DNA from: Guadua angustifolia
Taxonomy: Eukaryota; Streptophyta; Magnoliopsida; Poales; Poaceae
Assembly (NCBI GenBank): GCA_036346375.1
Contig: CM070506.1
Coordinates: 1-64,000 of the forward strand
Reading direction: 5' to 3'
DNA: 64,000 bases
Each line of letters starts with the position of its first letter. Within the stretch, counting starts at the first letter, position 1. Made by a program: the position numbers and the translations under genes. Shown here piece after piece: positions 20,953-33,456 of the stretch. The notes beneath the pieces are model-generated. The model was not told the DNA's origin and did no database searches. It saw only the letters and a list, made by a program, of their open reading frames with translations.

Positions 20953-21157
20953 GGGCAGCGGCTACCCATGTCATCAGTCAGATATGGTATTTATGATCAG
21001 ATCCAAGTGCAAGTCTGAAACCAAGCCGCGCCCGGCATGACATTTTGAGAGAGACGTCCGCCAGGGACAGGGTGCTCAATAGTCAAGGCACACTAACGCG
21101 TTTGGAAAAAACCATCCAGACGTGCATGACGGGCACAACGAAGACGCAACGGTTAGG
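20953..21157 (-). promoter_or_regulatory. CRK 5' region with TATA-like box
   Basis: The only non-satellite sequence upstream of the kinase gene, about 205 bp. On the minus strand CATAAATACC (complement of 20986-20995) is a plausible TATA box. It lies about 36 bp from the first ATG (20952) and about 72 bp from the ATG for Met13 (20916). That spacing favours Met13, because the first ATG would sit almost at the transcription start. Other promoter elements would have to come from the satellite. Confidence 0.5.
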
Positions 21158-22867
21158 GCATTAGAAGATTACACGAAGAAGCCCAACAAAGACATAAGTC
21201 TTCAAGGAAAATTCTCTGAACCGACCGGATGGTCAAAAGTCTAGCAAAATGAACTGAGCAGACCATTCTGGGTCCTTGGATGTTTAATGTTGTACCAACC
21301 GGATGGTCCGAACCCTTGAGCGGGGACTGCTGGTTTCAGGCAGCACCGCAAACCTAACGGAATTTCATAGAGAAAATCCACTCTCCGGAGGCCTCGGCGC
21401 ATTAGAAGATTACACGAAGAAGCCCGACAAAGACGCAAGTCTTAAAGGCAAATTCTCTGAACCGACCGGATGGTCCGAAGTCTGGCAAAATGAACTAAGC
21501 GGACCATTCTAGGTCCTTGGATGTTTAATGTTGTACCAACCGGATATCTAACCCTCGAAGGAGGAGGGAGTCATCAAGGGTTTTAGGGCAGCGCCCTGCA
21601 AACCTAACGGATTTTCATAGAGAAAATCCACTCTCCGGAGGCCTCGACGCATTAGAAGATTACACGAAGAAGCCCGACGAAGACGCAAATCTTCGCTTAA
21701 ATTCTCAACCGACCGGATGGTCCAAGTCCGCAATGAACCGAGCGGACCATTCGGGTCCTTGGATGTTTAATGTTGTACCAACTGGATGGTCCGAACCCCT
21801 GAACGGAGGGGGAGCCGCCCCTCGCGGGTTTCAGGGCAGCGCCTTGAAAACCTCAAGAATTTTCATGGAGAAAATCCAATCTCCGAAGGCCTCGGCGCAT
21901 TAGAAGATTACACGAAGAAGCCCGACGAAGACACAAGTCTTCGCTTAAATTCTTCAACCGACCGGATGGTCCAAGTCCGCAATGAACCGAGCGGACCATT
22001 CTAGGTCCTTGGATGTTTAATGTTGTACCAACCGGATGGTCTGAACCCCTGAGCGGAGGGGGAGCCGCCTTCGGGAGGCCAGGCGCCTGAAACCCCACGG
22101 ATTTACAAGGAGAAAATCCACTCTCTGGAGGCCTCGGCGCATTAGAAGATTACACGAAGAATCCCAACGAAGACGCAAGTCTTCAAGGGAAATTCTCTGA
22201 ACCAACCGGATGGTCCAAGTCCGCAATGAACTCAGCGGACCATTCTGGGTCCTTGGATGTTTAATGTTGTACCAACCGGATGGTCCGAACCCCGAGGAGG
22301 GGAGCCGTCTGGGGTTTCATGGCAATACTGAAACCTCACGGATTTTCATGGAGAAAATCCAATCTCCGAAGGCCTCGGCGCATTAGAAGATTACACGAAG
22401 ACGCCCGACGAAGACGCAAGTCTTCAAGGGAAATTCTCTGAACCGACCGGATGGTCCGAAGTCTAGCAAAATGAACTGAGCGGACCATTCTGGGTCCTTG
22501 GATGTTTAATGTTTGTACCAACCGGATGGTCTGAACCCCTAAGCGAGGGGAGTTCCTCAAGGGTTTCTGTGGCAACGCTCGAAAACCTAACGGATTTTCA
22601 CGGAGAAAATCCACTCTCCGAAAGCCTCGGCGCATTAGAAGATTACACGAAGAAGCCCGACGAAGACGCAAGTCTTCAAGGGAAATTCTCTGAACCGACC
22701 GGATGGTCCGAAGTCTGGCAAAATGAACTCAGCGGACCATTCTGGGTCCTTGGATGTTTAATGTTGTACCAACCGGATGGTCCGAACCCCTGAGCGGAGG
22801 GGGAGCCGCCCCTCGCGGGTTTCAGGGCAACGCCCTGAAAACCTCACGTATTTTCATGGAGAAAATC
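21158..22867. repeat. 256-bp subtelomeric satellite, array 1 (about 7 monomers)
   Basis: Tandem monomers of about 241-256 bp in head-to-tail order. The phase marker ATTAGAAGATTACACGA recurs near 21160, 21401, 21651, 21899, 22141, 22382 and 22634. The consensus monomer is about 256 bp, not a multiple of three, so the open frames it produces are not genes. It includes GGATGGTCCGAA twice per unit and several inverted repeats. The array begins about 205 bp upstream of the kinase start codon and is cut at monomer position 234 by the next insertion. Confidence 0.97.
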
Positions 22868-25467
22868 GGTCATGATTAGAGCGTACCGATTTGGGAAACT
22901 CTGTTATATCCGAACCTTTGGATTAAGATCGCACGGCCGATATGCATCGTCTTCGATCCGGACTCCGCCGCCGCCGTCTCCGAGTTGGATACGCCGCCAC
23001 CGCTCTTCTTTCTTTGTTTTCCGCACTTGGCCGGGTATTTAAGGAGCCCCAGACCCTTCCCAAGGATCACCTCGAGCCGCCGCCTTATTTCGCTATTGCG
23101 TCATCGCCGGAGGAGCTCTAGGGTTCGCGCTAGCTATCGCCGGAGTTCGCCAAGTTCCGCCGAGGAGTTTCGCCGGGTTTTCGTCATCAACGGTGACTCT
23201 TCCGCCGAGTGGAAGTCGGATTCGAGCTCAGCGTGTCAAGACATGTCGGAATCGCTACCTCTTCGTCGCCGGAGAACGCCGAGTAGCCGTCGGCTTGGTC
23301 TTCGCCCCGGCCCGGCAGTTCGCCTCGCCGCCGCCTCATTGCCGATCGGGAGAAACGTCGACCGCCGGATCTTCATCGAAGCGCCAGGAGTCGTCCACGT
23401 CGCCGGTAAATAGCGGATCACACGGGTAAGCGATAGCCGTTAGATTAAGATCGTACGGTCACGAATGGGCCACGTCGATTAAGTGTACAAAGGAACCACT
23501 CGATATAATATTAATCGCTTGATTTAGATCGGACAGCTTGATATTGAGCCACGAGTAAATTTACCAGAACTGTAGATTGATATTTAATAGCCCAGATTTC
23601 GCCACGTGTAGCCATACCGAGCCGGCGCCACGCTGACGTCATTAATTCGAGTTTTCTTTATAAAAATAATTTGGGAAAATCAGAATTTCTAATTTCAGAA
23701 TTTATAAAACTTCTAAAGGCTATAACTTTTGCATATGAACTCCGATTGAGGTGATTCAAATTCCTAAAAATTTGTAAAATTGAGATATTTCTAATGGTGG
23801 CTTTTGTTTGAATTTTTTATTTCATTTGTTCTTTGGTTTTGGTGTTTATTTGCTATTTCTTCTCGATTCGCGTAGATGTTGAATTGTGCGAGGCTTCGGA
23901 AGAGGAATTTGCAACCCGGGAACAATCTTTAGACCAAGACCAGGAGCTTAAGCAAGGCAAGTTGTGCTTTGATCATGTTGCACCCATGTTTGCAAAATTG
24001 CTATTTTTGATTTACTTTATTATATGATATTTTATGTGTACAAATGATTTCAACTTAACTTTGGGATTAGTTAATGTACCCTTTGAATTACACCCTACCT
24101 TGTTATTTGTATGCCATAATCCACTTGTCACCTTAGGTTGGTTCATTATAGTTGGTTAATACTGAAATCGACATGGGATGGTTAGAACGGAATAGAATTG
24201 CTTAGCCACGCCACGTCATCACATGTACATGAAATGTTGAGTATTAATTTTGACTAATGGAATATGGAACAACGATGTTAATTTGTGTGTCATGTGGTCA
24301 CACAAAGAGATTGAGTTGTCGTGGCGGGAGGTCACACAACGATGTTGATTTGTGAGTAGCACGTGGTGCTTGGTAATCAACCGATGGTAATCACTTTATG
24401 ATTGAAGCTAGTGGAAGGGCAAGTGTGCTGTGGTGGCTCAGTGGAGCCGAGGGTATGTGTAAGTCTTACTTTAATCAATCCTAAGGACTTAACCTTATGA
24501 GCCTTTTGACTGAGTCAATCATGCAACCACATGTTCATATGGGGCGCCTTAGTGACTAATTTGCAAATGCTTAACTTGAGTGCTATCGTGGTGGTGTGAG
24601 TCCTGCACGGAGAAACTCACATGGCGCAAGAGGGGCCCTGCTAGGTGGTGTAACCTTCGTTGTTGAAACCTTAGCGGTAGCACTAGGTTAAGAGGATGCA
24701 TTGTAAAGGCTTTGTTATAATCGCTCACCGTGTGGTGCATGGTTGTATCATGTGGGTAAAGTGCATAAGCTCTGCAGAGTGTACAAACTATTCTGGATAG
24801 CCGTGTTTCACCAGATTGAGCAATGCTCGAATTACAAATAAGGGGTAGTTAATTAAAATGGACAATCGGATGGGATGGCAGATGCCATATGGATAATGGA
24901 ACTTGACTTAGGTTAAACAATGGGTTGTTTTGAGAACAATGGAATCTACTTTCATCATTACTATTTGTTTTACCGTTTTTTAATCTATGAAATATATGTG
25001 TTCTTGAAATGTCGCATCGCAAATGAACCACTTAGCCTTCCTTTGGAATAAGCTCGCATATAGCTATGATAGAATTGCAACTGTGCACAACTTGTTGAGT
25101 ACGTGTTGGTGTACTCACCCTTGCTTAACAACCAACAACAAAGGAGGAATCATCGTCGATATGGGAGGAGGACTTTCAGTGGACGCGGTCACTAGGCCAA
25201 TCCTTGTCGGGCCGCCAGGTGTGTTGATGGGACATCAACGCCTTCTACCGCTTTTTCCACGATTTGTTCAAGTTATCTTCGCCTAGCCCATGTGGTCAAT
25301 AATTGTAAGTGATCATAAGATCAAACACTAGTTCTATTAAATAAATGAAGTCTTATTATTCTTATCGCAGGTATGATATGATGCTTACCGATGTTAAGTC
25401 AGGTGCACTAGCGTTGATCCCGGACTAGTGCAAGAAATCACAAGGATTCAATTGGTGAATTCGGTCC
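22868..25467. mobile_element. 2.6-kb LTR-like insertion in satellite
   Basis: Interrupts a monomer between positions 234 and 236 with almost no loss of satellite sequence. The left part is GC-rich, with a TATA-like GGTATTTAAGG at about 23034 and CCGCCGCC runs. It is followed by an AT-rich stretch and the sequence TAAGCAAGGCAAG, which resembles LTR regions of large grass gypsy elements. The right part has ACTCACCCTTGCTT and CTCTGCAGAGTGT, also LTR-like. Possible TG...CA ends exist, but I see no clear 5-bp target duplication and no pol genes. A solo LTR is my best guess. Confidence 0.5.
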
Positions 25468-26282
25468 TCACAACTCTCCGGAGGCCTCGTCGCATTAGAA
25501 GATTACACGAAGAAGCCGGATGAAGACGCAAGTCTTCAAGTGAAATTCTTTGAATAGACCAGATGGTCCGAAGTCTGGCAAAATGAATTGAGCGGACCAT
25601 TCTGGGTCCTTGGATGTTTAATGTTGTACCAACCGGATGGTCCGAACCCCTGAGCGGAGGGGGAGCTGCCCTTCGCGGGTTTCAGGATAACGCCCTGAAA
25701 ATCTCACAGATTTTCATGGAGAAAATCCACTCTCTGGAGGCCTCAGCGCATTAGAGGATTCCATGAATAAGCCCGACGAAGACGCAAGTCTTCAAGGGAA
25801 ATTTTCTGAACCGACCGGATGGTCCAAGTCCGCAATGAACTGAAAGCGACCATTCGGGTCCTGATGTTTAATGTTGTACCAACCGGATGGTCTCGAACCC
25901 TAAGCGATGGGAGCCGCATGGTTTCAGGCAATACCAGAAACCTCACGGATTTTCATGGAGAAAATCCACTCTCTGGAGGTCTCTGCGCATTAGAAGATTA
26001 CATGAAGGGGTCCGACGAAGACGCAAATCTTCAAGGGAAATTCTCTGAACCGACCGGATGGTCCGAAGTTTGGCAAAATGAACTTAGCGGACCCTTCTGG
26101 ATCTTGGATGTTTAATCTTGTACCAACCGGATGGTCTGAACCCCGGAGAGGAGGGGGAGCCGCCCCTCGCAGGTTTCAAGGCAGTGCCCTGAAAACCTCA
26201 CAAATTTTCATGGAGAAAATCCACTCTCCGGAGGCCTCGGCGCAATAGAAGATTACACGAAGAGGCCCGACGAAGACGCAAG
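25468..26282. repeat. 256-bp satellite, array 2 (about 3 monomers)
   Basis: Resumes with CTCCGGAGGCCTCG and runs through monomers whose ATTAGAAGATT markers lie near 25495, 25750 and 25990, with a last one near 26246. It is cut at monomer position about 38 (GACGAAGACGCAAG) by the LTR of gypsy element 2. Confidence 0.96.
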
Positions 26283-26905
26283 TGACGAGGGCTGGGCGTC
26301 CCTTGACCGGCCAACATGCGGTCAACGGGCTCCCAAGCTCTGGGAGGCCCCGACCACAACTCAAGGCGATGCCGAGGCGCCGACCTAGAGCGCCAGAGGA
26401 CCTGGCAGACATTTTAGCACGACCTTGAGTTCGGTCGGCTCCTGCAGGTCAAGTCCCTTGAATTCAGAACGTATGCATTTACTCGGCAAGCATTAAGACG
26501 TGGGATCGTGGGAGGAAGCAGCAAGACGCAACAAGACCGAGCTATATCGCCAATTTCAATGCGCATGAAGACCACTACTCGAATATCTCCTGTCTGCTAT
26601 AAGGGAGGATATAAGGCTAGGATGCATGTACCGAGGGACAGACACCGTGGCTTGAGCACTAGACATCGCCATTGTTGGGCTTGAGTCAGAACACACCTCT
26701 CAGACTCAAGTAACAAAGACCACCACCGCAAGGCAACCGGAGTAGAGCTATTACCTTCACAGGCTCGAACCAATATAAACCTCGCCTCACGCCGTTGTCA
26801 ATTAGCTCCGACCTTCGACGTCGTTCTTTCTTCGTTGAGCCGAGCTTTGCTCGTCCCAAGTCTCACTAACCCCGCTTCAATTTCGCGGTTACGATCCCGA
26901 TCGCC
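26283..26905 (+). repeat. 5' LTR of gypsy element 2
   Basis: Starts TGACGAGGG directly after satellite sequence. The first 477 bp align with the truncated 3' copy at 37831-38302. The right boundary is uncertain. ATATAAACC near 26773 would serve as the TATA box, so the LTR probably continues to about 26905. I cannot see a certain primer-binding site. Confidence 0.65.
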
Positions 26906-28026
26906 GATAGCCGCACCCACCGGGGCCCGATAGCCGCGCTCATTCGCAGAAAAGCACCAAGATCTTGGGAGCATGGCGCGCTTCATTGACGGACATTCTC
27001 GAGCGGGTTCAGCGTGACTCCAACTCTACGCCCTCGTTGCTTCGCCATCGCCACGCGAGCCGCACGCCTTGATGGCGACAAATATGGCGCGTGGTACGCG
27101 GACGGCAGGACCCGCAGACCGAGGAGGCTCACGGATGGTGCATGTCGCCATCAACTAAGCTATAACCGCCTCCCGGCGGAGGACCAAAGCGGCGCCGCAC
27201 ATCTTCCGGCATCACAGGCTTCCTTCAAGAGAGCGCCTCGCTTATCGCCCGGATCATGGTTGATCCCGATAAGGCGAGGTCGAACTCTTGGCCGAGCCTC
27301 GCCGAAGGCTCGACGGCCATGGACGAGGTCATACCTCCGCAAAGACCGAAGTCACCACTGTGACCCACTCGAGAAGTGATGACAACTCATCACGCCATCG
27401 CCAACAAGCACCCGCTTGGCCGCCTCCCGCGCCAGGGCGCCTCCGCAAAGAATGGTCTCGGACGTGGCTTTGACCTCGCCAAGCCACCGCCCTGCAGCAC
27501 CAACCCGAGTAGGGTCGTGAATCGAAGCTTTACGAGTTCATGACGGCCAAAGTGTGAATCGGGGTCCTCTCCCGATATTCCGCCAGCGCCGCAGGTCCAG
27601 ATCGTCATACTACCTCCTGGGGACTCCCTCAGGCGCAGCTGTCGTGGTCGCCCTCATCAAAGGCTGCCGCCAGCGAGGCAGCCTCGACCGAGTCCAAAGA
27701 AGAGTGAAGACCTCGCTTGCGTGATGACCACACCGGCGCTACCGTCTCCGCCTACCATACCGCGTGGCGATTCGACAACCTTTGTCGCGGCGCCGCTACC
27801 GATTCCGCGTTGATAGAGCGCTCGACGGACCAAGAACCCCGACGAAGTTCCTATCTATCTACTCGATCGCCATCTCGGCGGCGCCGGACGCGATGAGCTC
27901 GTGATGGCGAATTACCTCCCGACCGCGGCCGGACGGTGCCACGCTGACTGCTCTTCAACCGTAAGCTCGGGTTCCTTCAGTCGCGGACGCCAAATCTAGA
28001 GCGCCCGCCCAACTTCCAGAGTTGCT

Positions 28027-28827
28027 ATGAGCGCCAGGAGGGAGAAAGGCCCGATCGCCATCAGTGGCAAGAACGAACCACTTCGTGATTTCGCGGCGGC
28101 TTATTCGCACAAGGAACCCGATCCGAGCATCTCCGATTTAATCCGCTATAAAGATTTCAAGTTCGGCGTCATGACCGGCGCCTTTATCGAGGACCTGGAG
28201 ATCACCTCGAGGCTCGCCACAACAAGCTTTTCCGTATGGCGTAGCGGATGCAGATGCGACGACGCCGTCCATCGAAACGCGACTATGACCGTGGTAAGCT
28301 TGGTTTGAACCCCACAGAGGCCGGACCATCCAACTCAAGGGCGCCACCATGGTGCCGCAACCAAGAAGCTTAAAGCGCCACCACAGAATGGCGTGGATCG
28401 CCACGGTGATCGCTTCAGACGACGGCCATGAGGTCCTTGAAGTCCGAGATCAAGCTCTGAAGGGTCCCGACTCAAAGGGCGGCCTCGACCGCTGTTGCGC
28501 AGAGCCACCTCAAACAGAGGGCCGGCGACTGGCCCTGGCGGTCGACATCCCACATGCAGTATAACCGAGGCGCCTGTGCCACGATGAATCAAAGTTCTAC
28601 CTGCTTCATAGGGCAACCGACCACGACCGCGAACTTGCGGGGCTTGGCAAAGCAAGCCGGAAGCCTTTACGATGGTCGAGGGAAATGCTCAGGTTATCAA
28701 AGAAGACGCCCAATGACAAGGTGAACGCCATGGCGACCTCGATGACCTCGACTTGAGTTCCAAGAGGCGAAGCGCCAGATCGATGTTATCTTCGGCTCTT
28801 CAGCTTACCACCCAAGTGAGCTCAAGG
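28027..28827 (+). pseudogene. Gag-like region of gypsy element 2
   Basis: Reads MSARREKGPIAISGKNEPL followed by a region with IEDLEITSRLA, broken by frameshifts. Its position before the protease and its style fit the gag C-terminal region of a grass gypsy element. No zinc knuckle is clear. An hAT insertion follows directly at 28828. Confidence 0.45.
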
Positions 28828-29729
28828 CACTGGCGGATCCAGAGGGTGGTCCGGGTGGGCCCCGGCCCACCCAAAAATTTAAGATCAATTTCTGTCATTA
28901 CTCTAAGATCAATTCGTGTCATTACTGAGATAGTCATATTGCGAAGGTAATATCTTTAGATCCGTTGATCCGATCGGATTGATTCTTATTGTGTTAATTT
29001 CAAAATTGCATCTAGTTTCTACAGTTAAAATTTCACAACAATCCAACGGTAGGATCTTTGGAAATTATTATTTTGGTGAACGTGAGTCAATCTGTTTTTA
29101 TTTGGTCTGGCGTTTGATTCAGTAAAATTGCAAAGAAAATAACTTTAGATCCATAGATCCGATCGAGATGATTTTTGTTGTGTTAGCTTGAAAATTGAGT
29201 CTAGTTTTAGTAGTTAAAATTTCACATCGATCTAACGGTGGGATCATCAGAAATTACTGTTTTAGTGAACATAGGTTAATCTATTTTTGTCGAATCCGAA
29301 TCAGTTAATTGGGGTGTTTCAAAAATAATCAAAAATTTGATTTTAGCTTCCACGCAATCATTCATTGAGAAATAGGATGGGTAATAGTCTTTTGGACATT
29401 TGTCTAGTCACATTCATTGCGCGAGATATTTTCTTTAAAGTGAATGAAGAAGATATAATGGACACTTTCATGGCCATTAGAAAGCGTAGACCCAACAAGA
29501 AGTAGTAATGTAATCTTCTTCAAATTATTGTAGTCGTGTAAGTTTTTTTAAGTCAAATTTCATACTTAGTTGTTGATTTTAAGATGTTTGTAAGACACCT
29601 TATTAATATATCATGATGCACTTTTGGTAAATTCTATACTTGTATTGTATATTGGCATGTTAGATTTACTAGATTAAAAAATTTATGCCAAGTTGGACCA
29701 CCCATACCCAAAATTCGGATACGCCACTA
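28828..29729 (+). mobile_element. hAT element inserted in gypsy element 2
   Basis: A 902-bp insertion flanked by a perfect 8-bp duplication GCTCAAGG (28820-28827 and 29730-29737). The ends CACTGGCGGATCC and GATACGCCACTA form a short imperfect inverted repeat. The inside carries an imperfect tandem duplication with a period of about 189 bp (near 28958 and 29147), then a remnant of hAT transposase. It is a deletion derivative: most of the transposase is missing. Confidence 0.9.
29371..29505 (+). pseudogene. hAT transposase C-terminal remnant
   Basis: Frame beginning MGNSLLDICLVTFIARDIF and ending MAIRKRRPNKK with a stop. This matches the hAT C-terminal dimerisation region, where the typical pattern is a hydrophobic CLVTFIE-like strand, an acidic NEEDI-like turn and a basic tail. 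There is no upstream catalytic domain, so it is a fossil of a larger autonomous parent. Confidence 0.75.
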
Positions 29730-29819
29730 GCTCAAGGTCGCCTCCTGCCATCTACTGTGTCGCTGCCAGAAGCCCATCGAGCAAGATTGCAAGTGGGCCG
29801 GAGCCACCATCACCTTTTT

Positions 29820-30160
29820 CTCCGGAGGACACACTCCAAGGTATGGCCCGAGATCTCAAGACCGCTTTGGTCGTGGACTCGACCATCGCGAACACCGCGC
29901 TCGGTCGTGTCATGGTCGATGGCGGTAGTTCCTTTAACTTGCTACAGCCGAGCGCTTGACCGGATGCAGATTCCTGTCAAGGTCAAGAACATCATCGCCC
30001 CTTCTTCGATCGCCCTGAAGCTCGACCATCCCTTTGGGGGTGTGGTCTTGCCGTCACCTTCGACGACTCGACCAACTTCCGTGATCGAGCCGATCACCTT
30101 CGAGGTGGTCGAGGGGACCTCCCGACAACGCCATCCTTGGGCACCGCTTTAATCAAATTC
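29820..30160 (+). pseudogene. Gypsy element 2 protease region
   Basis: Contains RVMVDGGSSFNLL, the aspartic-protease active-site variant (DGGSS) common in this class of grass gypsy elements. Before it lies VVDSTIANTALG. The downstream protease body continues in another frame (DRMQIPVKVKN), so at least one indel splits the domain. Confidence 0.75.
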
Positions 30161-30539
30161 ATGGCACCAACCACTATGGCCATCGGTATGAAGTCGCCTG
30201 GTCCAAACGGGCGCCATAACCGCAAGGGTGACCTACACAGCAAGGCGACGGATGCGAGACCAAGGCCTTGGCCCTTGCTTCAAGATAAGTCATTTCCAAA
30301 TGAGGCCCCGAGGCGACGTGAAGAGCGCCATCGGGCGACGATCTAGCCCAATGGCGATAAAGGTCAGGTCGCCGAGGAGAGCGACCCGCCAGATGCATCC
30401 ATAGCTTGCCGAAATAGTTCCAATAGGAACTCGAGCTCGCACTTTCTCCGCGCCAACAAGGGCATATTCACTTGGGAGCTCGCGGACATGCCCGGCGCCC
30501 CGAGGGAAGTGATCGAGCACAAATTGCAGTGAGACCCGA

Positions 30540-31215
30540 CTCGACCAGGCGCCAGAATCGCGCTGCTTTCCCCGAGAAAGTCACGGCCATCAAGGAGAAT
30601 CTCGACAAGCTCTTGAAGGCCGATTTCATTCGTGAGATCGACCACTCTGAGTGGTCGCCAACCCGGTCATTGTCCAGAAGAAGGGCGGAAAGTGGAGAAT
30701 GTGCGTGGACCATATGGGGTTGAACTCGGCTTGTCCGAAGGACAACTTCCCACTCCCGCGCATTGACCAGATCGTCGACTCCACCACGAATGCCAAGATG
30801 CTGAGCTTCTTGGATGCCTATTCAGGGTATCACCAGATCAAGCTGGTGGTTGACGACGAGAGCAAGACGCCGCTCATCACCTCGCTCGGCACTCCATCGC
30901 TACACGACTATGTCGCTTGGTCTCAAGAATGCGGGGCCACGCTCCAATATTCGATGACCAAGACGCTCGACCTCAGATCGGTCGCAACCTTGAGGTCTAC
31001 GTGGATGACATCATCGCTAAAAGCCCTCCGGCGACCACGCTCGAGACCTCAAGGAAACCTTCAACAACCTCGAACAGCACAAGATCAAGCTCAATCCCGA
31101 GAAGTGCGTGTTCGCACCACATCGGGAAGGTGCTCGGCTACATGATCGGGGCTCGGGTTGGTCTGAACCTAAAAAGATCGAGGTGATCGAGAAGATGGCG
31201 CCCGACCTCGGGCCA
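30540..31215 (+). pseudogene. Gypsy element 2 reverse transcriptase, frameshifted
   Basis: RT motifs appear in order but in changing frames. They include FPEKVTAIKENLDKLLKADF, VIVQKKGGKWRMCVDHMGLN, ACPKDNFPLPRIDQIVD, FLDAYSGYHQIKL, then the catalytic VYVDDIIAKS box (around 30995-31025) and the region near VLGYMIGARG. At least three frameshifts are needed to link them, so it cannot encode an active enzyme as written. The sequence may contain consensus errors. Confidence 0.88.
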
Positions 31216-31734
31216 AGCAGTGCAGAGCCTCACTGCCGCATGGTCGCCTCGCAGATTCATCTCGAGGCTCGACGAGCGTGGGCTTCCATTCTTCAGTGGC
31301 TCAGGCAAGCAAGGGAGCTTAGAGGACCTCGAGGCGCAGCTGTCCTTCGACGAGCCAAGGTATACTGCTAACCCCACCCCTCGCCATTTACTCATTAACC
31401 CGCGAGAGGTTGTCGCTTTACCTTATGCCACCGCCAAGCCAATGTTGTCCCCTGTGGTCGAAAGCGATCCCAAAGAAGACCCAATCTATTATGTCAAGTC
31501 TTGCACTACCAAGGAGTGCTACCGCAGTACAAAGTCTGTATACGCTCTCTCATGGCTTCGCGAAGCTTCGACATTATTTCCAAGCGCACTGTGGTTGTCC
31601 CGAGCAATTTTCCACTCGCACATCTTATGAACCCAGAGGGCGGCGGGCGACGCCAAGTGGGCTATGGAGTCATGCATTCGATGTCCGTGTCGAGCTCGAA
31701 TGGCCATCAAATCGCAAGTGCTTACCGACTTCAG

Positions 31735-32145
31735 AGTCGAGCAGACGTCGCAACCGCCGCCGAGCCCGAGGTCGAGGAGGAAAAGCCTTGCACCATGTTC
31801 TTCGACGGCCGAGGTTCTTCTGCGCCCGGGCGAATTTATTTCACCCCACGCGCGATCGCTCGAGGTACGTGGTCCATTTTGGTTTCCGGCGATCAACAAT
31901 GTGGCGAGTATGAAGCTTTTGGCGGCTCGCGGCTTGCAAAGCATTGGCGCAGGCTTGTTGGTCGTCAAGGGCGACTCCTACTGTCATCAATCAAGACAAC
32001 AAGGAGTACCAATGCTCGGAGACTCGATGTCAAAGTACCTAGCCGGTGCGCAAGATGGAGAAATGGTTCCGTAACTGGAGCTCAAGCACATACGCAGAAG
32101 GACAACTCCAAGGCCGACTTCCTCTCCAAGCTCGCCTTCCGATGA
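31735..32145 (+). pseudogene. Gypsy element 2 RNase H, frameshifted
   Basis: The TMFFDGRGSS motif near 31795 carries the first catalytic Asp of the plant-type RNase H found in these elements. Fragments equivalent to the VAEYEA, VKGDS and NKEYQC motifs follow in other frames to about 32130, which encodes KADFLSKLA. Non-functional as written. Confidence 0.72.
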
Positions 32146-32399
32146 CGGATCCCACCCGATGTCATCCTCGAGACGCTGGCGGCTCTTCGATCTCTCGACT
32201 AAGAGGTCTTGCTCGCCGGTGGAAGGTATCCCTCCCGGGTGAATCCATTTATAATTTCTCAACGGCGATCATCGCCCGACCCTCGCCGAGAGGAGCAGGA
32301 TCAAGCACCGGCGAAGTTTATACACTCGCCGAGGGACGCCTCTGTGGGGAATGTTTCCCATTCGACACGGTGCATCTCTCATGAGGAGGGTAAGTACCG

Positions 32400-33400
32400 T
32401 TAAATGACATCCATTCAGCCTCAGGAGCACATTCTTCAGACAGACTATGGTCGCAAGGCATTTCAGATGGGTATTATTGGCCTTCGACGCTCAGATGCCC
32501 GTGATATTGTCCGCACCGTCGAGCATGCCGCCACGCCTGAAGTCGCATCAACCCACATACGCCGCTTCAGACTATCCCGCTTGTTCGCCCTTCTCGACAT
32601 GGGGTCGACATCCTCGCCCTTTCTCAAAGCGTCGGGGCAAGAAGTTCTCGTTATTGTCTGCGGACACCTTTACCAAGTGGATTGAAGTCGAGCCAGCCTC
32701 ACCATCATTGCTCTGGCGTCATCTGCTTTTTCCGCTTTGTTTGTGGTCACCAAGCACGGGTCCCATGCAAAATTATCATCGACAATGGTACCGCCACCAA
32801 AGGAGTTATTCCAGATTTTTGCGAGGACCTCGGATCAAGGTATGCTTCGCTTCGGGCTCACCCTCGTGAGCAACCGAAGGGCGGAACGCGCCAACCACAA
32901 ATCGTCTGTATGCCAAGAAACGAGTTGTAGATGAGCTCGAACGCCACGACAAGACCTGGTGGAAGAACTTCCCACCGCCTTATGGTCTATCCGCACAACA
33001 CACACCGAGCCATTGGGTCCACCCCTTCCACGTGGTTCGAGCATCGCCGCCCCGCCTCCCGAGGTTACTACTGGCTCGCCAGAGTCACTTTGGTCGACCA
33101 GTCGACTTCGAGCACCTAACCGACTCGACCTTACCCTCGCAGAAGTAAGATGTCAGCATCGCCACGATCAACGACTACCGCAAGCTCTTCGCAGACATGC
33201 GCCTTGCTGGTACGACCTAAGAAGCTCCTTGTTGGGGACCTAGCCCGAGACGGATTCGTGGCTCGTCCAACACCAACAAGCTATCCCTCATGGGGAGGGC
33301 CCCTATAGAGTCATTTCAACAGATCGCGACGGGCTTACCAAATTAGCGATGTTCGATGGCGAGAGCTCTATAGCTCGTGGAACATAGATCGCGCCGAAGT
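32400..33400 (+). pseudogene. Gypsy element 2 integrase, frameshifted
   Basis: Fragments of the integrase core: GVDIL-like sequence near 32600, FTKWIEVE near 32672, FVVTKHGSHAKLSSTM-like sequence near 32737 and ELPTALWSIRTTHTE near 32965. The C-terminal end (PHPWGGPYRVI-like) lies near 33290-33380. The motifs are in the expected order but fall in at least three frames. No chromodomain is recognised. Confidence 0.8.
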
Positions 33401-33456
33401 TTTATGTGTAATTTCTATACCTTACTTTTCAATAAAGTCGTTTTTATTCTCGATCC

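Noticed and set aside
22985..23429. Arg/Ser-rich open frames up to 142 aa
   Set aside because: Compositional product of a CCG-rich tract in an LTR-like insertion. No family resemblance and overlapping frames in several readings.
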